Counted from the stretch's first letter, positions 51,833 to 61,310 are shown. The stretch: DNA of 64,000 nt from Candidatus Rifleibacteriota bacterium (GCA_015232575.1 JADFZL010000009.1:62001-126000); one strand, 5' to 3'. A program made the numbers and translations. Notes: generated by a model not told the origin, from the sequence alone.

Positions 51833-53095
51833 ATGGAAGAACTGAGACAGGAAATTGACCAGGTAATCAAGGTCTTTTTCCAATTGTTAGATTTCATGGA
51901 TGATAAAATCGCCGACAATATGGAGATGGAAAAATATTTACCTGAACTGTTCAAGAGATTGGCCGAGTCAGCTTCTAAATACCTTACTTATAAACACCCT
52001 AAGCTCAAAGAGCTATTACCCGAGGAGCATTTGTTTGATTGTATCAGCAAAAAACTGAAAAATCAGGACATCGAAACGAAGACCAGAGATATTTTTGAAA
52101 AAGTAGCAAAAAGTTACCGAAATGGTCCAGACCTGATCGGTGACTTTTACAAGCAACTCCACTCTGTCTGCAAAGAATATTTACATGAAAAAAACAACAA
52201 GTTAGAATTTAAATACCGCTGCAGTCGATATGATATTTTCACTTTCGATGACCAATTGAAACAAACCCTCAGCGAGGCAACCCCCCCAAGAAAGGAAACA
52301 ATGAAAGAACAAACTATCCCAGAAACAACTCCACAAGCAGAACAGAAATCCAGGAAAAAACATCGGCTCCACGATCCACATAGGCGTTCCAGAAAAGACG
52401 CCCAACAGATAGATCGGTCCCACCCTATACAAACCCCCTCGCTTCCACGACAAGTATCGACTTCGCAACCTGTCTTTGTTCCTCAGACTGATCCAATTCC
52501 ACAGGCTGCTTCAGTTCCACAATCCGCACCGGCCCCCCAGCCCATTTCAGTTCCCCTGCCTGTTCCAGCTCCGCAAGCTGTCCCAACTCCGCAACCAGTT
52601 CCTCCTCCACAACCAGCTCCTGTTACCCAGCCTGCTCCAGCTTCACAACCAGCTCCAACATCGCAGCCTATCTCAATTCACCTGACTTTACCAGCTACGC
52701 AAGTTATCCCAACCCCACAACTTATCCTGCCTCAACAACCAGCCTCTGTTCCTCAACCCGTTCCAGCTTCACAAGCAGCTCCAACACCTCAGCCCATCTC
52801 AAGTCCCCTGACTGTTCCAGCTCCGCAAACTATCCCAACCCAGCAACCAGTCCAACCTCCACAACCGGCCCCTGTTCCCCAACCTGCTCCAGCGTCACAA
52901 CCAGCTCCAGCACCGCAGCCTATCTCAGTTCCCCTGACTGTTCCAGCTCCGCAAGCTATCCCAACCCCACAACCGGCAACTGTTCCACAGCCTGCTCCAG
53001 CTTCACAACCCGCTCCAGCATCGCAGCCCGCCTCACTTCCGCTGCCTGTTCCAGCTCAGCAAACTATTCCTGTATATCAGCCTAAGACTTCCTAA
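51833..53095 (+). CDS. helical protein with long Pro/Gln/Ala repeat tail
   Basis: This 420-residue protein has an N-terminal alpha-helical domain (about 1-165) without a family match. A basic patch follows (KSRKKHRLHDPHRRSRK; about 165-182). A Pro/Gln/Ala/Val region then fills residues 195-420. The tail is built of units such as PQPISVPLTVPAPQ, PQPVPASQAAPTPQPIS and PAPASQPAPA, recurring about every 40-45 residues. No signal peptide is evident. ATG 51833 is chosen because GGAGG lies just before it; the 35-codon upstream extension lacks a site. The tail may act as a spacer or a surface brush. Confidence 0.65.
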   Translation: MEELRQEIDQVIKVFFQLLDFMDDKIADNMEMEKYLPELFKRLAESASKYLTYKHPKLKELLPEEHLFDCISKKLKNQDIETKTRDIFEKVAKSYRNGPDLIGDFYKQLHSVCKEYLHEKNNKLEFKYRCSRYDIFTFDDQLKQTLSEATPPRKETMKEQTIPETTPQAEQKSRKKHRLHDPHRRSRKDAQQIDRSHPIQTPSLPRQVSTSQPVFVPQTDPIPQAASVPQSAPAPQPISVPLPVPAPQAVPTPQPVPPPQPAPVTQPAPASQPAPTSQPISIHLTLPATQVIPTPQLILPQQPASVPQPVPASQAAPTPQPISSPLTVPAPQTIPTQQPVQPPQPAPVPQPAPASQPAPAPQPISVPLTVPAPQAIPTPQPATVPQPAPASQPAPASQPASLPLPVPAQQTIPVYQPKTS

Positions 53096-53109
53096 AAATA
53101 CGCACAATA

Positions 53110-53137
53110 TTAAATACGGAGTCAAATTTGCGTGTTA
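53110..53137. repeat. second copy of the 28-bp dispersed repeat
   Basis: TTAAATACGGAGTCAAATTT followed by GCGTGTTA matches 34402-34430 with two changes. Both copies lie just after the ends of genes on the plus strand. Confidence 0.65.
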
Positions 53138-53429
53138 ACGGGTTGTCAGATTTCCTCCCGAATTATTAGGCAGTTACAAAATTTCAGAGAATTTGTACAA
53201 TTTCAAAAAGTGTCTGAAATTGCTTTAAATACAAACCAAATAATTTAGTAACCAGAAAGTCAATAAAGCAGTTACGAAAAAGAATATTGCGAAGATCACC
53301 TCCAATGAAGAATCTGCAAAACCACAAACCGCTATTTCATTTGTAAGAACTCTTATGCATATTTTGTCATATTTACAAATACGGTTTTTGCCACATTGGA
53401 AGAAGATGCATTTCCGGCAATATTTTCAT

Positions 53430-53457
53430 TGACAATTTGTTAAAATATATTATAATA
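53430..53457 (+). promoter_or_regulatory. sigma70 promoter of the cobalamin riboswitch transcript
   Basis: TTGACA (53430-53435) and a perfect TATAAT (53452-53457) are 16 bases apart. The predicted transcript starts near 53464, just before the riboswitch. Confidence 0.75.
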
Positions 53458-53469
53458 CTCCCGCGTTTC

Positions 53470-53690
53470 TGCATAATCCTTCTGGATTTTCAGAGGAAGC
53501 ATGGGAAGTGGGTGAGATGCCCACACGAGCCCGTCGCCGTGATCGGGGACAAACGTCAGCAAACCACTGTCTGTAACTCAGACGGGAAGGGCTGGCGGGA
53601 GGATGATCCGTAAGCCGGAATACCATGGCAGCAACGTGCCGACTCCTCGCGGAAAGGGAGACCGTATGATTTTCTTCAATATGGCGTCTT
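53470..53690 (+). promoter_or_regulatory. cobalamin riboswitch
   Basis: The leader holds the class I cobalamin riboswitch conserved blocks in order: CGAGCCCGTCGCCGTGATCG (about 53526-53545), CCACTGTCTG (53564-53573), GACGGGAAGG (53581-53590) and GGATGATCCGTAAGCC (about 53601-53616) with GGAATACC. The aptamer is about 170 bases. It lies between a strong promoter and the TonB-dependent receptor gene, as in btuB leaders, where adenosylcobalamin binding shuts off expression. The exact 3' limit, and whether control is at transcription or translation, is not visible by eye. Confidence 0.92.
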
Positions 53691-53733
53691 GCCGAGCGTT
53701 GAGCGGATAGTTCCATTCAGAGGAGCATACCGC

Positions 53734-55611
53734 ATGTTCAAATGTATCCGTTTTTCCTTTTTTCTTTTTTCCTTTTTCCTTCTTCTTTTTCCTGCAGCAA
53801 TTCTATTTGCAGAACCTGCATCTTCGACCCTCTACTGCCTCGAACCGGTAGTTGTTGAAGCTATGAAATGGCAACCCGCAACTGAATTCGCCAATTCACC
53901 TTCAAATGTTATCTCCGGTGAGGAAATGAAACAGGGAAATCCTGTGACACTTTCAGATCTTATGGATGGCATTATGGGAATTTCTGTTCCAACCTCCGGA
54001 GGTCCAGGAAGAGCTGCATCTCCAGTTTCGGGCGGATTTTCAGGCCCCAGAGTAAGGGTTATGCTTGACGGAATGCCTTTAAATGATCCGCTTACCGGAA
54101 CGCCGGATTTTTCTGATATTGATCCGGAAACCCTTATGGCAATCGAAACAGCCAAAGGTGCCGGCTCAGGGCTTTGGACATCAGGCGGCGCCGGCGGAGT
54201 AGTCAATCTCACCTCCGGAATTCCCACATCACAAAAGTTTCGCCTGGAATTCGACGGAATAGGCGGAACCGGTCAGTCTTTCAGACTTTCCGATTCATTC
54301 GGAGCAACAAGAGTCGGAGTCAATGCCGGACGATTCCAGACACCCGGATGGTCCGCGGCTGATTCCAGAAACGGAAATACTGAAAGAGACAGTTTTTCCC
54401 GCGAACGTCTCGGGTTAACGCTTGACGGCAGAATCTCCGAGAAACTCGAATTTTCATTTCTAGGATCATGGCAGAACAGCTTTACAGATCTTGACGGCTA
54501 TTCATTTGCCCTTTCCCAGCCTGCTGATGATGAAAACTACAGTCAGCGGCGCGATACCGAAAGATGGGTTCTGAAAATGAACACTCTTGGAGAAAAAGGC
54601 GAATGGAAATTTTACTTCGGAAGCCTTCGTACAGCAACGATCGGAATTGATTCAGATAATATTTTCAATGAGTATGATTTTTCATCAATAATTTCGAAAC
54701 AGGCAGTCGATTACTGCAAATATGAAACCTGGGGCGAATGGACCGCCGGAGCAGAACGTCAGGAGACAACGGCCAACAATGCAGGTTTGTACAATCTCTC
54801 AGAAACTGAAGGAGCATTTCGTGCCGGTATGATGGCTCCGTTGTCATGCGGTTGGCGCTTCAGAGGAATTATTCGCCTCGAGAATCCGCCTATGAAAAGC
54901 AGCGAAAATGTCACTACAGGGAGAGTTGCTTTTGTAAAAGAAGATAAAAACCACGATATCAGAGTCACATGGGGACGCGCTTTCAGGTCTCCAGCAATGA
55001 ATGAAAGATATTATCCGGGTTACGGTAATCCAAAGCTGATTCCGGAAGATGCGCGAACCTGGAATCTTGAATTTACCCAAAGATTCATGAATGATAAATT
55101 CAATTTTTCTGTTGCGGTAAAAGACACTGCAGCAAGTGATCTTATTTCAACTGTTAGTACAACAGACCCGGCGTATCCTTACGGAATGAAAGCCGGAAAT
55201 GTTGATAAGGCAAAAGTAAGGTCTCATTCATTTATGTTCGGAGCAAGGTTTTCCGAAAAAATCTCTTTAAATGCCGAAGCAGAAATAATTGACAAGGCAG
55301 AAAATGATATTTCACGAAAAATGCTGCCACGTGTGCCAGAAAATCAGTATTCAGCATCCATGAAATTTAAATCGTCAAAAATCGATTATGTCATCCGACA
55401 CCGACGCTGGGGCAAACAATGGGATGATTCCATGAATACCGCATCACTTGGCGAATCTAACCGATGGGACATTGATATCACAGGAAAATTCAACAAAGGA
55501 CGGGCAATGGTCTCCCTGTTAAATCTCTTCAACAGCCACGAACAGAGAATTCTCGGATACGGTGAACCCGGACGACGCGTTGCAGCATCTCTGGAATTCG
55601 ATCTCGACTGA
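53734..55611 (+). CDS. btuB: TonB-dependent outer-membrane receptor, BtuB-like
   Basis: The 625-residue protein has a signal peptide (FFLFSFFLLLFPAAILFA), a TonB-box-like LEPVVVEAM and a plug domain (PSNVISGEEM, VRVMLDGMPLNDP, GAGSGLWTSGGAGGVVNL). A beta-barrel follows, ending in LEFDLD. The cobalamin riboswitch just upstream strongly suggests that it imports vitamin B12 or another corrinoid. No BtuCDF or BtuF is in the window. ATG 53734 is chosen because GAGGAG precedes it; the 15-codon extension upstream overlaps the leader region. The terminal residue is not the usual aromatic, so barrel insertion should be checked. Confidence 0.85.
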   Translation: MFKCIRFSFFLFSFFLLLFPAAILFAEPASSTLYCLEPVVVEAMKWQPATEFANSPSNVISGEEMKQGNPVTLSDLMDGIMGISVPTSGGPGRAASPVSGGFSGPRVRVMLDGMPLNDPLTGTPDFSDIDPETLMAIETAKGAGSGLWTSGGAGGVVNLTSGIPTSQKFRLEFDGIGGTGQSFRLSDSFGATRVGVNAGRFQTPGWSAADSRNGNTERDSFSRERLGLTLDGRISEKLEFSFLGSWQNSFTDLDGYSFALSQPADDENYSQRRDTERWVLKMNTLGEKGEWKFYFGSLRTATIGIDSDNIFNEYDFSSIISKQAVDYCKYETWGEWTAGAERQETTANNAGLYNLSETEGAFRAGMMAPLSCGWRFRGIIRLENPPMKSSENVTTGRVAFVKEDKNHDIRVTWGRAFRSPAMNERYYPGYGNPKLIPEDARTWNLEFTQRFMNDKFNFSVAVKDTAASDLISTVSTTDPAYPYGMKAGNVDKAKVRSHSFMFGARFSEKISLNAEAEIIDKAENDISRKMLPRVPENQYSASMKFKSSKIDYVIRHRRWGKQWDDSMNTASLGESNRWDIDITGKFNKGRAMVSLLNLFNSHEQRILGYGEPGRRVAASLEFDLD

Positions 55612-55645
55612 CAAACACTTAAAACAAACGCTATCTGCTCAATAA

Positions 55646-55927
55646 TCAGGGTGGAACCGTCTTTTGAGGTGGAAATACTTTATTCATTGTCATCTCGACC
55701 GAAGGGAGAAATCTCCGAAGGGTTTGAGATTTCTCCCTTCGGTCGAAGTGACAGCAAATTAAAACTAAATTATTTGATGAATCTTTTTTCTTATTGATAG
55801 AACCATTAACATCAAAAAGCGGTGGTACGCAATAATTAGGTGTATTTGAGTGAGTTTTTATAATACTGATTATTGAATAGATAGCTTTTCGATTAGTTTC
55901 GACAATCGCCTGAACCTTCTCAGCCAT
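55646..55927 (-). pseudogene. small ORF whose C-terminus is built from the repeat
   Basis: A 93-codon minus-strand ORF begins MAEKVQAIVETNRKAIYSII and continues to NGSINKKKDSSNN. Its final third is the translated inverted repeat (CHFDRREKSQTLRRF, FLPSVEMT) with no further domain. The first part has a plausible AGAGAG ribosome binding site and helical, charged composition. It may be a real gene truncated by element insertion, or chance. I do not recognise the family. Confidence 0.3.
55688..55753. repeat. near-perfect 28-bp inverted repeat of the dispersed family
   Basis: Left arm TGTCATCTCGACCGAAGGGA plus GAAATCTC (55688-55715) and right arm GAGATTTCTCCCTTCGGTCG plus AAGTGACA (55726-55753) match at 26 of 28 positions with a 10-base loop. 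This is the full inverted pair. Single arms occur at 30247-30274, 34451-34479 and 50153-50178. Confidence 0.85.
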
Positions 55928-56092
55928 CTCTCTTGCGTCTGAATTTTTATTTGAATTGAAATCTTTGGGAAACGGTGGCTTTTAACTAGTTTTTCAGGTG
56001 TTACTCAGGATTTCTCCTTCCGCTTTTTTGGTTAAGAATGAGTAGTTATGCATAAAGTAACCAAACCAATAAAATAATAGGGAGGAAATTAA

Positions 56093-57475
56093 ATGTTTTC
56101 CAAAAGAAATCTTCGTTGGCCATTTTTTGTCATTTTTATTTTGCTCGCCACTGGGGTTGTCGCAACGATAGCCTCTGCCCAGGAGGGAAAGTCTGTTTCC
56201 AGTTATGGGCCCACGAATCAGGAGACGAGCTTTGACCAAATAAAAGCCGCCCGCATGGCCGTGAAAAACGAGCGGTACAAAGAGCATATAGATCTGCTGA
56301 ACTCAAGATATGACCTTTCCCAAAAGACTGCTCCTGACGTAAACATGTCAGGTGGAAAAGCTATTCCTGTGGGACCAACTGCTAAACTTCGGGGGATAAA
56401 CTGGGAACAAATAAATTCATTGTCCCCCGAACAAATCAGGGAAAAAGGCGTTTTTCCCTACAAACCATTACCATTTGCCGATCACGCGGAGGGAGGAATG
56501 CTCTTCCCGGAAATGATATCAAAGTTGCTTCCCCGTCTGGTTCGATTTGATCTAGATTTCGACCTACCCGAGCACTTCTTGCCGGATCCCGCACCAGGGA
56601 TCTATTTGACCACACGCCCTGACCTTGGTGATGTAGCAAAGGGGCGACTCATTACGATAGAAAACTACTACCAGATCTTTAACGGAATCCTGAACCCGAA
56701 ACAGCTTGAAGGGCTTCGTCTACTGCTGACTCAATTTCCGCAACAACAGTTTAACGCCACAGAAGACCGACGGAGCGATGAACCCAGCCTTGGGGTAACC
56801 TGTTTCGATTGCCATGCCAATGGACATTCTAACGGGGCAAACCATCTCGTCGGAGACATTCGACCGCAGGAATTTCGACACCGAATTGAAACTCCCAGCC
56901 TGCGGGGAGTGAACATTCAGCGCCTCTTTGGCTCCCAAAGAGCCCTAAAAACGGTAGAGGATTTTACCGAGTTCGAACAACGCGCCGCCTATTTCGATGG
57001 AGACATCTGCATGGCCGCAAAAAAAGGAATTAACGTTCTCGAAAGAGCCACCCAAGTGCATTTTATGGCGGAGTTTATGGCCCTTCTGGATTTTCCACCG
57101 GCTCCGAAACTGGACATTTATGGCGAGCTCGACCAAACCAAAGCTACCGCAAGGGAATTGAACGGGGAAAAACTTTTTAACGGAAAGGCACGCTGCGCCG
57201 CATGCCACCCAACGCCTTATTACACCGACAACACCATGCATGATCTCAAGGCGGAACGCTTTTACAAGCAGGAAATGATCAATGGAATGATGATGGCTAA
57301 TGACGGGTCGATAAAGACATTTCCCCTGAGGGGAATCAAAGACTCACCACCTTACATGCACGATGGGCGATGCTTTACTCTTGAGGATATCATTGAATAC
57401 TTCAACCTTATTCAGCAACTGCGATTGGACCCTAAAGAAAAACAAGATTTGGTGGCTTTTTTGCGCTGTCTCTAA
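56093..57475 (+). CDS. secreted di-heme cytochrome c (CCP/MauG-like)
   Basis: This 460-residue protein has a signal peptide (RWPFFVIFILLATGVVATIASA) and two heme-c motifs: CFDCH at 237-241 and CAACH at 368-372. A C-terminal region, GSIKTFPLRGIKDSPPYMHD, matches the cytochrome c peroxidase/MauG family. Family members reduce peroxide or modify partners by electron transfer in the periplasm. Sixth-ligand histidines or methionines cannot be assigned by eye. A GGAGG site lies 8 bases before ATG. The long stretch of about 230 residues before the first heme is unusual for a classical CCP and may be a subfamily trait. Confidence 0.82.
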   Translation: MFSKRNLRWPFFVIFILLATGVVATIASAQEGKSVSSYGPTNQETSFDQIKAARMAVKNERYKEHIDLLNSRYDLSQKTAPDVNMSGGKAIPVGPTAKLRGINWEQINSLSPEQIREKGVFPYKPLPFADHAEGGMLFPEMISKLLPRLVRFDLDFDLPEHFLPDPAPGIYLTTRPDLGDVAKGRLITIENYYQIFNGILNPKQLEGLRLLLTQFPQQQFNATEDRRSDEPSLGVTCFDCHANGHSNGANHLVGDIRPQEFRHRIETPSLRGVNIQRLFGSQRALKTVEDFTEFEQRAAYFDGDICMAAKKGINVLERATQVHFMAEFMALLDFPPAPKLDIYGELDQTKATARELNGEKLFNGKARCAACHPTPYYTDNTMHDLKAERFYKQEMINGMMMANDGSIKTFPLRGIKDSPPYMHDGRCFTLEDIIEYFNLIQQLRLDPKEKQDLVAFLRCL

Positions 57476-57651
57476 AAGCCAGGAGCGGGATCTTTCGACA
57501 GTTTTCAAATCAAAAGCCCGGAGGAAATTCCTCCGGTGTGAATTGCGCTAATTCATAAATTCCGAGTTATCTTTCAATGGCTTCCACTTGATCGAGTATT
57601 TTCCCGAAACCGTGCAAGCTAAATGACTGTAAACACAATTGAGGTTGCCCA

Positions 57652-58638
57652 ATGAAACAAGGACTTGACTCGAAAGTCTCTAGATTGAGGAAGGATGAAC
57701 TTTGGGCCGGGAAAATCTGGAGCCTTCTCAATCAGACCTTCGTGAAGTGGTATGAGGACAAAGCCCCACGCCTCGGTGCCGCACTGGCGTATTATACGGT
57801 TTTTTCCCTCGCGCCGTTACTCATCATTGTGATCGCCATTGCCGCGTTTGCGTTCTCAGCGTTGGGGCAGCAGGGCGCCCATTCGATAATTCAGAACCAC
57901 ATTATCGCACAAATTAGAGAGCTGATCGGGCAGCAAGGGGGTGAGCTCGTCCTCACCTTGCTCCAGGCCTCCGAGAAACCATCCACCGGAATTCCGGCGA
58001 CAATCTTTGGCGTTGTGTCTTTATTGTTCGGCGCATTGGGTGTATTTGGCGAGCTGCAAAATTCCCTTGATACAATCTGGGAGGTGAAGTCCAAACCTGG
58101 AGCTGGCTTTTCGGGTGTTCTTCAAAGCCGCCTGCTCTCGTTCACGCTGGTTCTGGGAACGGGTTTTCTACTGCTGGTATCAGTGGTCCTCAGCGCCGGT
58201 CTTGCCGCAATGGAAGAGCCTCTAAACGGGCTGCTTCCTCTCCCAATGCTGGTGATGCAGTTCTTGAATATCGGGTTTTCATTTCTCGTTATCACGGCGG
58301 TGTTCGCGCTGCTTTTCAAATACCTGTCTTCGGCCAGGGTTGCGTGGGGAGACGTGTGGATCGGTGCGGTGGCTACGGCTTTGCTGTTTACGGTCGGCAA
58401 ATTCCTGATTGGTTTCTATCTCGGACGAAGCGGGGCACCCTCGGCGTATGGCGCAGAGGAAGGCTTGGTGATCCTCCTGGCCTGGATCTATTACTCGGCG
58501 CAGATTTTCTTTCTCGGAGCAGAATTTACCAAGGTATATGCAAACGCCTACGGCTCACGCATCGTCCCTGGCGAAGACGCCATGCCAGTCACGGAGCAAG
58601 ACCGGAAACAGCAAGGAATCCCGCATGACCGGAAATAG
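57652..58638 (+). CDS. YihY/BrkB family membrane protein
   Basis: The 328-residue protein has six membrane helices and the family opening APRLGAALAYYTVFSLAPLL (about residues 39-58). A LFGALGVFGELQNSLDTIWEV block and a C-terminal YSAQIFFLGAEFTKVYA segment follow. The family was once called ribonuclease BN by mistake and is now a conserved inner-membrane protein of unclear role (virulence factor BrkB-like). GC is higher than nearby genes, about 50% by eye. The start is ATG 57652. The tail VTEQDRKQQGIPHDRK is hydrophilic. Confidence 0.88.
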   Translation: MKQGLDSKVSRLRKDELWAGKIWSLLNQTFVKWYEDKAPRLGAALAYYTVFSLAPLLIIVIAIAAFAFSALGQQGAHSIIQNHIIAQIRELIGQQGGELVLTLLQASEKPSTGIPATIFGVVSLLFGALGVFGELQNSLDTIWEVKSKPGAGFSGVLQSRLLSFTLVLGTGFLLLVSVVLSAGLAAMEEPLNGLLPLPMLVMQFLNIGFSFLVITAVFALLFKYLSSARVAWGDVWIGAVATALLFTVGKFLIGFYLGRSGAPSAYGAEEGLVILLAWIYYSAQIFFLGAEFTKVYANAYGSRIVPGEDAMPVTEQDRKQQGIPHDRK

Positions 58639-58666
58639 GATTACCAAACAATAAGGGGTTCTAAAA

Positions 58667-60328
58667 CTATTTAATTCGGTTACGACCTCTGGCATGAAAA
58701 AGGTAACCACCTAAAATGAGAAGGAACCAAAAAATAGAATCAATAATTTGAGGGGCTTTAATTGAATATAAAATATCATCAATTTTAGACAAAATCTTTA
58801 TCCATGGGGGACGATATTGGTCTAACACTTGAACTTGCTTGTCAATAGCTTTTGCGGCTCTTCTGCCACTTTCCACGGCGCCTTCAATGCTCCATACCTG
58901 GGCTTGAGTCTTAGTATGGGCTCCAGCTAAAAATAGATTTGAAACTGGAGTTTTTTGGGCGGGTAAATATGCTTGGGTATTAGTTGTTGTAACCCACTTC
59001 GGTTGAAGAGATTTAATTCCTTCACTAGAGAATTCCCACTCGTGCCAAACTTCAATTTTGATAATGGAAAACTCTTGTAAACCTCTTCCATTATTAGCTT
59101 CTTTTACTACGTCATTAAGCGCATTGCAGCTCAAGATTTGGACTTTTATTTCTTCGATAAATTCATCTTTTGTGCAATTATTTACCGGCTTATGGTAAAT
59201 TCTCCCTGGGACGCTGCTAATGCAAGATGTTCCCGTCCAAAGAGATTTGATGTTTTTTCCTAAATCCACTTCTTTGTCCCAAATTTGTTCTTCTGCAAAA
59301 AGGGTCAAATTAAATTCGGAATCACTCACCACAACGGCTGTCCTCTTTCGAGGGAATTTAACCTCTTCAGAAAATGCCAATCTAAAAGAGACTTGTGCGT
59401 GAGGGCCATCTTGAATCAGGGGTTTAAACAAATTCAATTCTTCTTGCTTCTCAAGCGCAGGGGTCTCACTTAAAATATTAGCCGCAAAAAAAGGATTAAT
59501 AGCTAGAATATATATGTCACCTTGAATTTTTTCTTCACCGCAGCAAGCAGATGTAATATTAACTCCATCAAACTCAAGTTTTGTCAGAGCTTTCTCCCAA
59601 AAAAAATTCACACCTTTTTCTTTAAGGAATTTTACCCAAGGGTTAAACCAGTATTCACTGCTAGGCCCTTTAAATAACAGCCATCCGTCTCCGCCGCCTT
59701 GGGTCCACGGGGGGCCACCTTGATCAGCTTTATGTTGGTGCCTGGGCCCTGATATTACCAATTTCCTGAAAAAATCACCGGCTGTGTGCAATGAAACTTT
59801 TAGCCAATCCGAGCCAATCCACGGACCAAAACAAGAACGCCAAGTTTTATAAGCCTTGTCTTTAAGATAAGGTTTCCAAGCTTGCGCTGCATTAATTTTA
59901 GCATATTGTATTTGACTTCGATTATTGGATGTCCAAGTTTTAAGCATTAAGTAAGACCATTTAATAAATTCCCAAGTGTCCATCCTAAACATTTTTGGAA
60001 TACTTTGAAGACCTTCATTGAATTGAGCTTCATCGGAATCTGGAAAAATTCCAAAATCAATGGGGCGCGAAAGGGCTAAATCGTAAATGTTTCCTTTTTC
60101 GCTAAAAGGAATTTTCCGCATTAAATCAAAAGTATTATGGTACCAAGGTCCCATGCCATGCCAAGAATATTCTGAGGGCATATTGTCTTTCTCAACCCGG
60201 GAGCTTCTAAAGAATCCACCCGGCTGATTGGTAGCTTCATACACTGAAACAGTATACCCTAATTGGACTAATTCATGGGCAGCACTTAATCCGGCTATGC
60301 CAGCTCCAAAAATGACTATCGTTTTCAT
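58667..60328 (-). CDS. FAD-dependent amine oxidase/phytoene desaturase-like protein
   Basis: The 553-residue protein begins with a Rossmann dinucleotide motif, IVIFGAGIAGLSAAHELVQL, followed by VYEATNQPGG. A C-terminal FAD-binding segment (FLAGAHTKTQAQVWSIEGAV; about 475-494) and a single C-terminal membrane helix follow. This matches the FAD amine-oxidase/hydroxysqualene dehydroxylase group. The substrate is not visible. A carotenoid or sterol-like role is possible, but no prenyl pathway genes are near. Its tail anchors it to a membrane. The gene starts at ATG 60328 with a GGAGGAA site upstream. It may be horizontally acquired; composition is near 40% GC. Confidence 0.78.
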   Translation of the reverse strand: MKTIVIFGAGIAGLSAAHELVQLGYTVSVYEATNQPGGFFRSSRVEKDNMPSEYSWHGMGPWYHNTFDLMRKIPFSEKGNIYDLALSRPIDFGIFPDSDEAQFNEGLQSIPKMFRMDTWEFIKWSYLMLKTWTSNNRSQIQYAKINAAQAWKPYLKDKAYKTWRSCFGPWIGSDWLKVSLHTAGDFFRKLVISGPRHQHKADQGGPPWTQGGGDGWLLFKGPSSEYWFNPWVKFLKEKGVNFFWEKALTKLEFDGVNITSACCGEEKIQGDIYILAINPFFAANILSETPALEKQEELNLFKPLIQDGPHAQVSFRLAFSEEVKFPRKRTAVVVSDSEFNLTLFAEEQIWDKEVDLGKNIKSLWTGTSCISSVPGRIYHKPVNNCTKDEFIEEIKVQILSCNALNDVVKEANNGRGLQEFSIIKIEVWHEWEFSSEGIKSLQPKWVTTTNTQAYLPAQKTPVSNLFLAGAHTKTQAQVWSIEGAVESGRRAAKAIDKQVQVLDQYRPPWIKILSKIDDILYSIKAPQIIDSIFWFLLILGGYLFHARGRNRIK

Positions 60329-60539
60329 GTTTTCTTATTCCTCCTACGCACCCGTTTCACGCTACCTCTGGCGAAGACATTCCTCAATCCTATGGTTCGA
60401 TGATAAACAACGCGTAGTCGATTTCGGGTAGGGAATCTCGAATGAAGGGAGGAAGAAGGAATCCCTGTTCACTATCTGGGAAAATGTATTTGGGAGCAAT
60501 GTCTTTAACTCGGAAGGGGATGCCGCATATTACCACATT

Positions 60540-60893
60540 CTATTTAACAGTACAAGAAATAGCTAGGGGATTCATGCAACAGGTTCTGACCCGTCTTATA
60601 TTCCTTAATCCCAAAACCAATAATCCGATTATTCCGATCTTTAAAATGTAATGATCATTAAGGGCAATAAAGTCTTTGGTTAATGGTGTAATCTTACCGA
60701 CAATAAGATGCGTAAAAATAGTAATGGGTAAAGTCAAATATAACCAATTGAGTTTTGGTATTTCCAGGCCGATTTTCCTAAATAATTTAGATAAAAACGG
60801 GCTGAGCAAAAAGATTCCCAGAAACGCTGCCGCAAAATCAAAAACTGCGTAACCTGATAACCGGAATTGTCTTAAGTAAGTAATTGTTTCCAT
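60540..60893 (-). CDS. small membrane protein
   Basis: This 117-residue protein has three to four hydrophobic helices and ends in a polar CCMNPLAISC tail. I see no family motif. It is read on the same strand as the amine oxidase and precedes it by about 210 bases in transcription order. This suggests a loose partnership with a membrane-bound redox enzyme, but it is only positional. The ribosome binding site is weak. Confidence 0.45.
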   Translation of the reverse strand: METITYLRQFRLSGYAVFDFAAAFLGIFLLSPFLSKLFRKIGLEIPKLNWLYLTLPITIFTHLIVGKITPLTKDFIALNDHYILKIGIIGLLVLGLRNIRRVRTCCMNPLAISCTVK

Positions 60894-61141
60894 TTTTCCC
60901 AGTCAACCTCAAATAGTGTGTCAATGAATGTATCAGTAAGAGATCGAAGAGAAAATAGTCAGTTGCTCCCAAAAAAGCAGTGACTTCTCATCATCTTTCG
61001 TAAGCGTCTATTTAAACCCACCTTATTATTAAACTAAAAAATGGTCAATAATGGTGCATCAAAAATTTTATGGAGATGCGCTATCATGAATTCATAAAAC
61101 AAACTTCGGAAAGTTCGTAAGCACTGGAAAAATCATGTTCA

Positions 61142-61310
61142 GTTTTGGCAGATGCAATTGCAGCAATGTACTCTAGAAACAGCCAAGGCAAACAATTTAG
61201 AGCCTTACAGCTATTTGCGCTATCTATTTACATATTTGCCTTCAGCAGAAACTATTGAAGAGCAAAAAGCCTTTTTTCCTCAAAATGTCGATCCTGAAAA
61301 AACAAAATAA
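61142..61310 (+). pseudogene. IS66 transposase C-terminal remnant
   Basis: Two frames combine to the conserved IS66 C-terminus. The first reads VLADAIAAMYS, then after a frameshift LETAKANNLEPYSYLRYLF and TYLPSAE, ending PQNVDPEKTK at the TAA 61308-61310. Intact proteins read YSLIETAKANGLEPYxYL here. The rest of the 1.5-kb transposase is absent. It is a short relic in the 580-base gap 60894-61477, in which I see no intact gene. Confidence 0.72.

Noticed and set aside
60442..60651. Plus-strand ORF between the amine oxidase and small membrane protein
   Set aside because: It runs antisense to the small membrane protein, has no start signal and its translation shows no domain.
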